Assembly (NCBI RefSeq): GCF_012847335.1
Contig: NZ_JABBDX010000001.1
Coordinates: forward strand, 124,001-188,000
Reading direction: 5' to 3'
From: Psychrobacter sp. MF31
Lineage (GTDB): Bacteria; Pseudomonadota; Gammaproteobacteria; Pseudomonadales; Moraxellaceae
Length of the DNA: 64,000 nucleotides
Position numbers and translations under genes: made by a program. The stretch's first letter is position 1. The number at the start of each line of letters is the position of its first letter. Below, one piece after another: positions 17,683-26,595 of the stretch. The notes under the pieces were generated by a model. That model ran no database searches. It was not told the DNA's origin and worked only from the letters and a program-made list of their open reading frames with translations.

Positions 17683-18930
17683 ATGCACTCTATCTCCCTG
17701 CCGTCTAAGCCGCCAAGCTCGCCGCATCCGATTTTAAACTTAGCGTTTCGGATTTTTTTTAGTGCTGCCGCCGTGTTTGCCGTTGTTATTATGACGGCTT
17801 GGGCGTTTATTTTTACCGGTTATGGCAAGATTGACGCCAGCATTTTGACCCCGTTTTATTGGCATGGTCATGAGATGATTTTTGGTTATGCGTTAGCGGT
17901 GGTCGCGGGGTTTTTACTGACGGCGGTCAAGACTTGGACGGGGCAGAGGATGCCTTATGGTTACCGATTGCTAGGTATTTTTTTGTGTTGGCTTTTAGCA
18001 AGGCTTGGCTGGCTGGCGTTTGGTTTTGGGATCGATTTTGGCGGGGCAATTGGCTCACAAGTTTGGCTCACTGCCGCGCTTATTTTTGATGGCTTGTTTA
18101 TGGTGACGATGGCAGGGGCGATTTTTCGAGCAGTTTTGGCGGTCAAGCAATATAAGCAATTGGGAATTTTAGCAAAGCTTGCGCTACTCACCCTTGCCAA
18201 TGGGCTTTGCTATTTGGGAATCCTCAAAGGCGATATGAATTTAAGTGGAATTGGCATTTATTTGGGATTTTACTTAATTATTGGGTTGGTGCTGACCATC
18301 GGTCGCCGCGTCGTGCCCTTTTTTATTGAGCGCGGATTGAGTCCGGACTTGCCTGTACCCATTACCGTTAAAAATAGTCGCTGGCAGGATATAACAAGTT
18401 TGCTGCTATTTTTGGCATTTTTTCTGATCGATGTCTTTTATCCTAATCCGTATTTGCTCACCATTGCTGCGCTTGGGGTAGGGCTTGTGAACTTCAAGCG
18501 GCTTTTGGGCTGGTATCATCCGAATATTTGGCAAAAGCCGCTGCTTTGGTCGCTGTTTTTAGCTTTTTTTGGCATTTGTATCAGCTTTTTCTTATTCACT
18601 CTTCAGCCGTGGCTTGGCTTTAATCATAGCCTTGCCGTTCATGCATTGGCGATTTCCGGCGTTGGCATGATGACGGTGGCAATGATGGCGCGAGTAGCGC
18701 TTGGTCATACCGGTCGCAGTATTCATAATCCACCGCGTGCAGTTAGCATAATGTTTTTATTGATTATTTTAGTATTTGTTAGCCGAGCGCTATTGCCGAT
18801 TGTTGATAGCAGCCATTATTTGTGGTGGGTGATGATCGCACAAGCGGGCTGGATTGGCTGCTTTGTGCTGTTTTGCAGTTATTATTTGCCGATATTGTCC
18901 AAACCGCGACCGGATGGCTTATTTGGCTAA
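17683..18930 (+). CDS. nnrS: NnrS family heme- and copper-containing membrane protein
   Basis: Polytopic inner-membrane protein (about 415 residues, roughly 12 hydrophobic segments) associated with resistance to nitric oxide. Family marks are FRIFF near the N-terminus, PFYWHGHEMIFGYALAVVAG with its paired histidines, the TIGRRVVPFF segment and MMARVALGHTGR. I chose the ATG at 17683 because AAGGA lies seven bases before it; an upstream TTG at 17662 is less likely. It is followed 42 bases later by nsrR and preceded by an NsrR operator, so the pair should be an NO-induced operon. Confidence 0.93.
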   Translation: MHSISLPSKPPSSPHPILNLAFRIFFSAAAVFAVVIMTAWAFIFTGYGKIDASILTPFYWHGHEMIFGYALAVVAGFLLTAVKTWTGQRMPYGYRLLGIFLCWLLARLGWLAFGFGIDFGGAIGSQVWLTAALIFDGLFMVTMAGAIFRAVLAVKQYKQLGILAKLALLTLANGLCYLGILKGDMNLSGIGIYLGFYLIIGLVLTIGRRVVPFFIERGLSPDLPVPITVKNSRWQDITSLLLFLAFFLIDVFYPNPYLLTIAALGVGLVNFKRLLGWYHPNIWQKPLLWSLFLAFFGICISFFLFTLQPWLGFNHSLAVHALAISGVGMMTVAMMARVALGHTGRSIHNPPRAVSIMFLLIILVFVSRALLPIVDSSHYLWWVMIAQAGWIGCFVLFCSYYLPILSKPRPDGLFG

Positions 18931-18972
18931 TGAGATTTGGCAAAATAAAGGGAATGAAAGGTAAAACAGCTT

Positions 18973-19440
18973 ATGAGATTGACCAACTATAGTGATTTTG
19001 CATTACGAACGTTGATGTATTTAGCAGTGGTTCCTAAAAATGGCGCGCTTGCCAATATCAGTGATATTGCGGGCAGCTATCACATTTCAAAAAGTCATCT
19101 GACCAAAGTCGTTCATCAATTAGGAAAGCTTGGCTATATTGACAGCATTCGCGGTAAAGGTGGTGGCATTCGTTTGGCAAAAGCGCCTGAAACAATCAAT
19201 TTAGGAATATTGATTCGACAAATTGAGCCGGATTTTGAATTGGTTGAATGCTTTGGCAAATCCGCAACGATAAAATCGGAGCTGATTTATCAAGAAGGGA
19301 TTGGCTGCGTGATTAGTCCTGATTGTCAATTAAAAGGCGTATTTTTTGAGGCGTTAAGCGCTTTTATCACTGTGCTTGAGCGCTATACCTTAGCCGATAT
19401 CATTCAAAATGACGCCAAACTTGCGGTATTATTATCTTGA
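18973..19440 (+). CDS. nsrR: NsrR-type Rrf2 family transcriptional regulator
   Basis: Iron-sulfur repressor that senses nitric oxide. The winged-helix domain begins MRLTNYSDFALRTLMYLA, typical of NsrR. Three cysteines, Cys93, Cys112 and Cys118, would hold the cluster. In E. coli NsrR the spacing is C-x4-C-x5-C; here it is C-x18-C-x5-C, so about 14 residues are inserted in the cluster loop. The C-terminal LERYTLADII matches the family. 155 residues against about 141 in E. coli, fitting the insertion. Co-transcribed with nnrS, so probably autoregulated. Confidence 0.9.
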   Translation: MRLTNYSDFALRTLMYLAVVPKNGALANISDIAGSYHISKSHLTKVVHQLGKLGYIDSIRGKGGGIRLAKAPETINLGILIRQIEPDFELVECFGKSATIKSELIYQEGIGCVISPDCQLKGVFFEALSAFITVLERYTLADIIQNDAKLAVLLS

Positions 19441-19544
19441 TAAAAATGGTCAATGATTTTTATTTACAGCGGCTAGATTATTAACTTATAATTCATTTTA
19501 GACGATTAAAGATAACTATAGGTTAACTTAAAAAGGATATTTTG

Positions 19545-20354
19545 ATGACTATTGTGTTAAAAAAAAGTGCTATTTTTAATAAGACTGCCATAGCGCTAAT
19601 GACCGCCGCGCTTTTAAGCGCTTGTTCAGCGATGAATACCGACGATAATGTCAAAAAAGAAACCGTTAACCAGTCGGCAAGCGCAGCGCCAACGCCGCAA
19701 TCCGGATTCCGATTTAGTGATGCTGAAAATGAGGATATCGCCAATAAAAATCGGCTGTCTTACCGCATATTTTATGATAAGCCCTCAACAGGGGCAGATG
19801 CCGCTTGGTTTGATGCGGTAAAGCGCGGTGATTTGGCAACGGTTAAATATATGGTTCAAAACGGTCAGGATTTGGAAGCTAAAGACACTGGCAGTTTGAA
19901 TCAGACGGCACTTGGCTGGGCGGCATTTATTGGTTATGAGGACATGGCGGATTATTTGATTGCTCAAGGGGCAAGCGTTTATGCCACCGACAAAGGCGAT
20001 GTTTATAATGTCATGAAGTCCGCCGCGCTTGGCAAAAATACCAACATTGTCAAAAAAGTCCATCAAATATTAAAATCAAAAGGCAAGGTCGATTTAAACG
20101 ATCAAACGGTAGAAAGCGATGGTGAAACCTTGATTATGGTTGCCGCCAGTAACAACCGGATTGAAACGGTAAAATATTTATTGTCGCAAGGCGCTAACCC
20201 AAATCTGGTTGCGACCACCAAAGATAAAAGCATGGGATCGTACAATCAAGGGGCTTATTCTTACGCTTGTACCCGTGGTTTGATCGAGATGCAGCAGCTG
20301 CTTGCTGCTAATGGCGCGATCAATCATCGAACTGGTAAAGCAAGCTGTGAGTAA
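19545..20354 (+). CDS. Ankyrin-repeat lipoprotein
   Basis: 269 residues. The signal sequence ends in LLSAC, a good lipobox, so it is probably anchored in a cell-envelope membrane. Ankyrin repeats follow: AAWFDAVKRGDLATVKYM, LNQTALGWAAFIGYEDMADY, and ETLIMVAASNNRIETVKYL. Such proteins bind partner proteins; no enzyme domain is seen. I chose the ATG at 19545; the TTG just before it is in frame. AAAGGA stands about nine bases upstream. A bidirectional terminator follows. Function unknown; in some bacteria similar proteins lie beside catalase genes, but not here. Confidence 0.85.
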   Translation: MTIVLKKSAIFNKTAIALMTAALLSACSAMNTDDNVKKETVNQSASAAPTPQSGFRFSDAENEDIANKNRLSYRIFYDKPSTGADAAWFDAVKRGDLATVKYMVQNGQDLEAKDTGSLNQTALGWAAFIGYEDMADYLIAQGASVYATDKGDVYNVMKSAALGKNTNIVKKVHQILKSKGKVDLNDQTVESDGETLIMVAASNNRIETVKYLLSQGANPNLVATTKDKSMGSYNQGAYSYACTRGLIEMQQLLAANGAINHRTGKASCE

Positions 20355-20377
20355 AAGTTAAAATGCAATAAAAAAGA

Positions 20378-20409
20378 AAAAAAGGCTGCTCGTATTGGCA
20401 GCCTTTTTT
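20378..20409. terminator. Bidirectional intrinsic terminator
   Basis: A 12-bp stem (20378-20389 with 20398-20409; GC core GGCTGC/GCAGCC) with an 8-nt loop lies between the convergent ankyrin and MBL-like genes. A and T runs flank it. Confidence 0.88.
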
Positions 20410-20430
20410 ATTGTTGATACCTTTTTAACA

Positions 20431-21180
20431 CTATTCAGCGTCTTCAAGTTTCGGTCGGGCTTTATCTACCGCTTTTTTCAAGGCTTGCCCAAACTCACCC
20501 GCTTTAAATTCAATCCGGTGCGTGTGCGCCGCGCAAAAATTGCGGGTATCGCCCCATTTATCAGCAATAGCCATTGCCCAGTCGCAATACTGTTTGCCGG
20601 CATCTGGCTCATCAAGAAGGGCGGCTTTCGTCGTCGGGCTTAACAGCACTTCAGGCAAGAGCGCATCAAGGATTTTCATAGGCGGCGTCATAAAAGTATC
20701 ATCGACGTGAAAGCTCTTGCTGGCAGGATGAAACACAAGTAACGATCCGGCGTGAATCTTGTCATCTGGCGCAATGTAATAAATCCCTTTTGGCAAAGAA
20801 AACTCAAGCTCGGGGTAGCGGCTTGTTACAGCGTTACTTTCAACCAAATCCTCTGACCAATTAACTTCAGGGACTTGCTCGCGATGACGGCGACTGCCAT
20901 AGAATATCGCCTCTGGAAAGTCTTTTGCCATCTGAGCGCAGTATGTCGTATGAAACGGATGGACGTTAAGCACCGCTTCGACCTTTTTTCCGTTATCAGT
21001 GAGCGCCATCACTTCATCGCGGACGTCACCGGTAAGCTTATAACTGTCTAAAAAAATAAATTTCCCGGAGTTTAACCGCACCAACGAGCATTGAGCGCCT
21101 ACATCGAGGATACCACCAACTCGAAACGAGCCGCGAATGTTCCAAAACCCTGATCCTAAATCACTCATGCTATCGCTCAT
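20431..21180 (-). CDS. Metallo-beta-lactamase-fold-like protein (degenerate metal motif)
   Basis: 249 residues, cytoplasmic. The order of strands (GSFRVGGILDVGAQCSLVRL, then FIFLDSY, then VEAVLNVHPFHTTYCAQM) resembles the start of the metallo-beta-lactamase fold. The usual HxHxDH motif is replaced by HPFHTTY. Later histidines occur in FHPASKSFHVDDTF and AHTHRIEF, at places where the fold carries metal ligands. It may bind metal in an altered way or not at all. GGAC precedes the ATG. The gene is alone. I assign only the fold, with moderate confidence. Confidence 0.7.
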   Translation of the reverse strand: MSDSMSDLGSGFWNIRGSFRVGGILDVGAQCSLVRLNSGKFIFLDSYKLTGDVRDEVMALTDNGKKVEAVLNVHPFHTTYCAQMAKDFPEAIFYGSRRHREQVPEVNWSEDLVESNAVTSRYPELEFSLPKGIYYIAPDDKIHAGSLLVFHPASKSFHVDDTFMTPPMKILDALLPEVLLSPTTKAALLDEPDAGKQYCDWAMAIADKWGDTRNFCAAHTHRIEFKAGEFGQALKKAVDKARPKLEDAE

Positions 21181-21468
21181 TTTTATTGTCCTTTTTTTAA
21201 TTAATATTGAGTTTTAATTGGTATTGATATCAACCTATTATAAAGAATGCAAATCGGGCGAATTGTTATGAAACGATGCATTCTCCGTGAGCTTATAGTA
21301 TCGCCGGCTGAGTTGTCGATAGCGCTGTTTGACTTTGTTAACTGTTGTTGTCTTAAGTCCTAAGAATACGGGCTATTGTGATATTATATAAAATACTTAT
21401 TATTTAAAGTTTAAGTGAATAGGATATCTCATTAGCTTAGTAAATTTTAATTCATTAGCACTGTTCAT

Positions 21469-22779
21469 ATGAGTAGCAGTGTTATCGCCCTTTTTCGATC
21501 ACTTACGCGCCTTATTTTCGCGTCCAACATAGTCAGTAATCTTGTGAATCCATCTAACTTTCAAAAATCGTCACGAACGGCATCCAAAAATATGCCAATG
21601 CCAAGCGCGCCAACGTTAATTTTAAAGCTGACAGTGGCGCTGATTGGGATGTTTGCCTTTCTGCAAGTATATTCTATCCAAGCGGTGTTACCGGTTTTAA
21701 TGACGGATTTTTCGGCGACCGAAGTTCAGGCAGGAATAGCCGTTGGTGCAACGGTGATGGCAATTGCAATCATGTCGCCGTTTTTGGGAATGCTTTCAGA
21801 TGCCATTGGTCGCAAAATTTTGGTGGTCGGCGCGCTTTTGTTTTTAGCCGTTCCAACGGCGCTCATTGCCATAAGCCCAACGATCGGCTGGCTGGATTTG
21901 TTTCGGTTTTTGCAAGGGCTGTCCGTTCCTGGGATTACGGTGGTGATTTTGGCGTATATCGGCGAGGAGTTTGAAGGTCGAGCGGTCACTGAATTGATGT
22001 CGTTTTATGTGTCGGGGACAGTTTTGGGTGGCTTTTTGGGGCGCTTTTTATTGGGGCATTTGCACGAATTGATCGGTTGGCGGCATGGCTATTTTGTAAT
22101 GGCTTTAATGACGCTGATCGGCGCAGCTTGGGTTGCCAAAACGCTTCCTGCTTCCAAAAAATTTGTCCCCAATCCTAATTTTCGCTCGGCAATGACGACG
22201 CTTAAATCCCATTTGACCAACCGTTATGTGGTGACTGCTTGTCTTTTGGGGGCTTGCGTGCTGTTTTCACTGGTTGGCTGTTTTACTTTTATTAATTTGC
22301 ATTTGGCGGCAGCGCCTTATCATTTATCAACCGGCGCGCTTGCCAATATCTTTGCCGTTTATTTGATTGGGGTGGTGATTACGCCGCTGTCAACCAAGTT
22401 GCTGCGCCGATTTGGGTCAGCAAGAACGGTTCGGGTGGCGGTATTGGTGTCGATGGCGGGCGTTCTGATCACGCAAGTGACACCGCTTTGGGGCGTGATT
22501 GTTGGGCTTGCTATTATGTCATCAGGCGTATTTATCACTCAAGCTGCGACCATCAGCTATATTGCGGTCAATGTTAACTCAGGGCGCTCGCTTGCCTCGG
22601 GGCTTTATTACATGGGATATTACGCCGGCGGCACGATTGGCGCTTGGCTTTGCGGAATTGCGTTTGCTAAAGGCGAGTGGTCGATGACGGTTGAGTTATT
22701 ATTAGGGGTTCAAGTGTTAGCGCTACTTGTGGCAAGCTTTGGGATGGTAAAAACGAAAAGAAACCCAAGCGCGACATAG
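21469..22779 (+). CDS. MFS transporter (DHA1-type efflux, YnfM-like)
   Basis: Twelve-helix inner-membrane transporter, 436 residues from the first ATG. The core starts at about residue 43 with MPSAPTLILKLTVALIGMF. The motif A loop LSDAIGRKILVVGALL is clear and the motif C-like helix (GTVLGGFLGRFLLG) is present. The family exports small drugs or metabolites with protons. No ribosome-binding site is good at either possible start (21469 or about 21592); the first 42 residues are polar and may not be translated. No regulator is adjacent. Substrate unknown. Confidence 0.85.
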   Translation: MSSSVIALFRSLTRLIFASNIVSNLVNPSNFQKSSRTASKNMPMPSAPTLILKLTVALIGMFAFLQVYSIQAVLPVLMTDFSATEVQAGIAVGATVMAIAIMSPFLGMLSDAIGRKILVVGALLFLAVPTALIAISPTIGWLDLFRFLQGLSVPGITVVILAYIGEEFEGRAVTELMSFYVSGTVLGGFLGRFLLGHLHELIGWRHGYFVMALMTLIGAAWVAKTLPASKKFVPNPNFRSAMTTLKSHLTNRYVVTACLLGACVLFSLVGCFTFINLHLAAAPYHLSTGALANIFAVYLIGVVITPLSTKLLRRFGSARTVRVAVLVSMAGVLITQVTPLWGVIVGLAIMSSGVFITQAATISYIAVNVNSGRSLASGLYYMGYYAGGTIGAWLCGIAFAKGEWSMTVELLLGVQVLALLVASFGMVKTKRNPSAT

Positions 22780-22902
22780 CTTGATACCCTTGATGCCAAA
22801 AGAAGCTTTATAGCGAAGGGGATGTTTTTTACTATCGTCAAATCTGTGCTATAAAATGGATAAAAATTTCAATAAAATCAAAAATAATAAGGGAATATAA
22901 CC

Positions 22903-24555
22903 ATGGATGTTTACCAAAGCGCCCCCGATGCTTATGATTTTCCACTAACGATCAAGCAGCTGTTAAACCGCAGCAAAGTTGCCGCCCGTCACCAAGAAAT
23001 TATTTATAGCAATAAAAAGCGCTTTACTTATGAGCAGTTTTTTAAGCGCATCAACCAATTAGCGAATGTGCTTGCAACGCTTAATTTAAGCGTAGGCGAT
23101 ATTGTTGCGGTCATGGATTGGGACTCGCATCGCTATCTTGAGGCATATTTTGCCGTTCCTATGTCAGAGCTGATTTTGCAAACGGTCAATATTCGCCTGT
23201 CGCCCGATAAAGTGCTGTTCACCATCAACCATGCTCAGCCTAAAGTGCTGCTGCTCAACTCCGAATTTGCGTCTTTGGTCAAAGATTATCAATTTGATAA
23301 TTCAAGCATTGAGCACATCCTTTGGCTTGATGATAATGGGGTCAGTTATGAGTCGGTATTTGGTGATCAAAACCGCCGCGTCATTGGGGAATATGAAGCG
23401 CTTGTGACCGCAGCAGAGGATGAGTTTGACTTTCCAGATTTTGATGAAAATACCATTGCCACCACGTTTTATACGTCAGGGACGACCGGCGACCCAAAAG
23501 GCGTGTTTTTTAGCCATCGGCAATTGGTGCTGCATAGCTTAGCTGAAGCTGCGTCTCTTGGGATGCTACCAAGCAAGCAGGGCGTCAGCTATGGCGATGT
23601 TTATATGCCGCTGACCCCCATGTTTCACGTTCATGCTTGGGGCTTTCCATTCACCGCCACGATGGCAGGACTCAAACAAGTCTATCCGGGACGCTATGCG
23701 CCGGACGCTTTGGTCGATTTAATTGTGACTGAAAAGGTCAGCATTACCCACTGCGTTCCGACCATTTTGCAAATGCTGATAAAAGAGGTAAGCAATCGCG
23801 GTCAAAAATTTAATGGCTTAAAAATGATTATCGGTGGCTCAAGGCTGACCGAAGGCCTGGCAAAAGCCGCCCTTGATTGCGGTATTGAAGTTTATACCGG
23901 TTATGGTATGTCGGAGACCGCGCCGCTGATTAGCTTGACTGATTTTAGCATCAATGAGCCAAAAATGAGCGAAGCGGAAGACATCAGCCGCCGCTGCTTG
24001 ACCGGAAAACCGGTATTGCTCGTTGAGGCGCAAATTTGGAGCGAGGTTAATCAGCTACTGCCAACAGGAAAAGATCACGCGGGCGAGTTGGTACTGCGAG
24101 CGCCGTGGCTGACCCAAAGCTACCTAAAAAATCCTGATGCCAGTCGCAAGCTTTGGCGTGATGGCTACTTGCATACCGAAGACATTGCTTATCTGCGCGA
24201 GGATGGCTATATCAACATCACCGACCGCCTAAAAGACGTCATCAAATCTGGCGGCGAGTGGATTTCTTCGCTTGAGATTGAGACCATTTTATCCTTGCAT
24301 CCGGCAGTTGCTGACGTTGCCGTGATTGGGGTTCCTGACAAACAATGGGGCGAGCGACCGCTTGCGCTGGTGGTTCTGAAATCTGATTGCCAAAATACGA
24401 TAGGTGACGACATTAAAGCCATTGCTGAGCAAGCGGTCAGTCGCGGCTTAATTCCCAAATATGGCATTCCAAGCGAGTTTAAATTTGTTAAAGAATTGCC
24501 AAAAACGTCGGTTGGCAAACATGATAAGAAAGTTATGCGAGAGCGGTTTGCCTAA
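22903..24555 (+). CDS. Medium/long-chain acyl-CoA ligase (AMP-binding, AlkK-like)
   Basis: It activates fatty acids to acyl-CoA with ATP, releasing AMP. 550 residues. The P-loop YTSGTTGDPKG is at residues 190-200, the YGMSETAP adenine motif near 340, the YLHTEDIAYL hinge region near 430, and the catalytic lysine in KTSVGKHDKK near the C-terminus. The overall sequence resembles AlkK-type medium-chain ligases. It is followed by a hairpin terminator and then an enoyl-CoA hydratase-family gene, suggesting fatty acid or branched-chain acid breakdown. Chain length preference cannot be read from sequence. Confidence 0.9.
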   Translation: MDVYQSAPDAYDFPLTIKQLLNRSKVAARHQEIIYSNKKRFTYEQFFKRINQLANVLATLNLSVGDIVAVMDWDSHRYLEAYFAVPMSELILQTVNIRLSPDKVLFTINHAQPKVLLLNSEFASLVKDYQFDNSSIEHILWLDDNGVSYESVFGDQNRRVIGEYEALVTAAEDEFDFPDFDENTIATTFYTSGTTGDPKGVFFSHRQLVLHSLAEAASLGMLPSKQGVSYGDVYMPLTPMFHVHAWGFPFTATMAGLKQVYPGRYAPDALVDLIVTEKVSITHCVPTILQMLIKEVSNRGQKFNGLKMIIGGSRLTEGLAKAALDCGIEVYTGYGMSETAPLISLTDFSINEPKMSEAEDISRRCLTGKPVLLVEAQIWSEVNQLLPTGKDHAGELVLRAPWLTQSYLKNPDASRKLWRDGYLHTEDIAYLREDGYINITDRLKDVIKSGGEWISSLEIETILSLHPAVADVAVIGVPDKQWGERPLALVVLKSDCQNTIGDDIKAIAEQAVSRGLIPKYGIPSEFKFVKELPKTSVGKHDKKVMRERFA

Positions 24556-24578
24556 ACCTAATTCACTTAATTTTAATC

Positions 24579-24604
24579 AACCGATTCCTTGCGAGTCGGT
24601 TTTT
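24579..24604 (+). terminator. Intrinsic terminator between the acyl-CoA ligase and hydratase genes
   Basis: A 9-bp stem (24579-24587 with 24593-24601, one G-U pair) with a 5-nt loop is followed by TTTT. It ends only 18 bases before the next ATG, so the downstream gene depends on read-through or an internal promoter. Confidence 0.7.
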
Positions 24605-24622
24605 CAATCCAAAGGATAACTT

Positions 24623-25819
24623 ATGACTGCCAATCCTGCCAATAATTTCCCTCAAAATACGCCTGACGATGTTGTACTTTTTGAACAAATTGCCACCGAT
24701 TGCGGTCATATTTTAGGCGTGATGACGCTCAATTCGCCCAAATCGTTAAATGCGCTTAGCGTTGAGATGTGCCAATTGTTATCCAAAGCCTTTACCGATT
24801 GGCAGACAGATGATTGCGTCGTTGCCGTAATACTAAAAGGCGCAGGCGACAAAGCATTTTGCGCAGGCGGCGATATTCGCAAGCTTTACGACAGCATGAA
24901 AGAGGAGTCGCTGTTGCCAAATCCCTATGCGACCACTTTTTTTGGTAGTGAATATCGACTGTTTTTACAGATGCACCGATTTACCAAACCGATTATTTTG
25001 TGGGGTGATGGTATTGTGATGGGCGGCGGCATGGGACTGCTTGCGTCATGTAGCCACCGAATCGTCACCGCAAAAACACAATTTGCCATGCCTGAGGTGA
25101 CCATTGGGTTATTTCCTGATGCGTCCGGAAGTTGGTTTTTGCAAAAGTTTCCGGCAAAGTCGGGCTTATTTTTGGGATTAACGGGCGCTCGCGGAACCGC
25201 AAGTGATTTAATCTTAGGCAATTTGGCGGAGTTTGCGCTGGCTTGTGATGATCAAGAGGTGATTTCTCAGCTTGTCGCAATCAATTGGCAAAGCGCTATT
25301 GACCAAAATAGCCCCAATACCGCCCATGGTCTTGCAAGCCACGCGTTAAGCCAGCTGCCAAAAGCTGTGCTACCTGAGAGTAAACTTGAGCGCTATTGGC
25401 AGCCGATTTCGCAAATTATGAACAGTGGCAACTTGGCAGATATTGATGCCATTTTGCAAGAGGATGAAAAAATCGCTGCGATATCAAGCGATTTTGCGCA
25501 AGATGACTGGACAAAACGCGCGCTTGGCACCTACCGAAACGGCTGTCCGGTAACCAAAGCCCTAGCCTTTGAGTTGTATTATAAAGTTGGCACGCTGTCC
25601 TTTGAGCAGATTTTGTATTTAGAGACCAATGTTGCCCTACACTGCGCAGCAAATCCTGATTTTAAAGAAGGCGTTCGGGCGCTGCTCATTGACAAAGACA
25701 AGCGCCCAAAATGGTCACGACATTTAGCAGACTGCTTAAGCGCTGAGGGTCGCCACTATATTGATAGTCACTTTATCAGCCCTTATGCTCAAGGTGATCA
25801 CCCCATTTCAGGGTTTTAA
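24623..25819 (+). CDS. Enoyl-CoA hydratase/isomerase family protein, 3-hydroxyisobutyryl-CoA hydrolase-like
   Basis: 398 residues, the length of the hydrolase branch rather than the 260-residue hydratases. The oxyanion-hole segment is DKAFCAGGDIRKLYDS; a second is GIVMGGGMGLLASCSHRI, followed by MPEVTIGLFPDASGSWFL with the catalytic-type Glu and Asp. The C-terminal helical ECH_2 extension is present. 3-hydroxyisobutyryl-CoA hydrolase acts in valine breakdown, but the other valine genes are not here. A ribosome-binding site AAAGGA lies before the ATG. Next to an IclR regulator, convergent, which often controls such catabolic genes. Confidence 0.87.
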   Translation: MTANPANNFPQNTPDDVVLFEQIATDCGHILGVMTLNSPKSLNALSVEMCQLLSKAFTDWQTDDCVVAVILKGAGDKAFCAGGDIRKLYDSMKEESLLPNPYATTFFGSEYRLFLQMHRFTKPIILWGDGIVMGGGMGLLASCSHRIVTAKTQFAMPEVTIGLFPDASGSWFLQKFPAKSGLFLGLTGARGTASDLILGNLAEFALACDDQEVISQLVAINWQSAIDQNSPNTAHGLASHALSQLPKAVLPESKLERYWQPISQIMNSGNLADIDAILQEDEKIAAISSDFAQDDWTKRALGTYRNGCPVTKALAFELYYKVGTLSFEQILYLETNVALHCAANPDFKEGVRALLIDKDKRPKWSRHLADCLSAEGRHYIDSHFISPYAQGDHPISGF

Positions 25820-25836
25820 TTCAAGCTGATTTAAAC

Positions 25837-26595
25837 TTAGTTTTGCATTTCATAAACTAAGTCTTGAATGTCCGCCGCTGCTTCGCGAAGCCTTGGGACA
25901 AATGCCAGCATATCGTCAAGTGACAAGCGAATGGTCGGCGCGTGGACATAAAGCGAGGCAAGATAGCGCGATTTTTTATCGACAATGGGAACAGATACCG
26001 ACATCATCTCAGAGATGAACTCTTCGTTATCTACGCCAATTTTGGTTTTAGCAATATGATCAAGCTCAGCATTGAGCTCATCGATATCAATGATGGTATT
26101 TTTGGTAAATTTGTTTAGCCCCAAATTATTGAGCGTCTTTCTACGGCGTGCGGCTGGAAGTTGACTGAGATACAACTTACCGCTTGAGGTGCACCACATC
26201 GGTGATTTAGTTCCGATGGGCAGGTAAATTTGCAGCGGCAGTTCTGTTTGAATCCGGTTGGTGTACGTCATCGACATCTGATAAGGGATCGCAATACCGC
26301 ACGACTCTTTAATGTCATCCACCAGCTTTTGTAATACCACTTGCCGCTCATTAAAAAACTGCCGCTGCTGCCAAAGCTCCACACTTAAATTGCGAACGCG
26401 CTGACCGGGGATGATCCCGCCGCCAATATCGACTTTGACAAAGCCTTCTTCGACCAAGTTTTGGATTAAGCGGTGAACGGTAGGTTTTGGAATGCCAAGC
26501 GCTTGCGACAATTCAAGGGGCGACATGGGTGTTGGCGAATATGAGACCGCCTCAATGATTTCTAACACGCGCGTAATGGAGGACATTTTTGGCAT
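25837..26595 (-). CDS. IclR family transcriptional regulator
   Basis: The N-terminal winged helix (SSITRVLEIIEAVSYSPTPM, then LGIPKPTVHRLIQNL) is followed by the IclR effector-binding domain with CTSSGKLYLSQLPAARR and the DNEEFISEMMSVSVPI segment. About 252 residues from the ATG at 26595. The frame stays open to 26697, but those 34 residues are hydrophobic and precede the conserved start, so I leave them out. The gene converges on the acyl-CoA genes with a 17-base gap, which hints that it controls them. Effector unknown. Confidence 0.88.
   Translation of the reverse strand: MPKMSSITRVLEIIEAVSYSPTPMSPLELSQALGIPKPTVHRLIQNLVEEGFVKVDIGGGIIPGQRVRNLSVELWQQRQFFNERQVVLQKLVDDIKESCGIAIPYQMSMTYTNRIQTELPLQIYLPIGTKSPMWCTSSGKLYLSQLPAARRRKTLNNLGLNKFTKNTIIDIDELNAELDHIAKTKIGVDNEEFISEMMSVSVPIVDKKSRYLASLYVHAPTIRLSLDDMLAFVPRLREAAADIQDLVYEMQN

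Noticed and set aside
19440-19463. ATAAAAAT/ATTTTTAT inverted repeat after nsrR as a terminator
   Set aside because: The stem is entirely A-T pairs, so it would be too weak to act as an intrinsic terminator.
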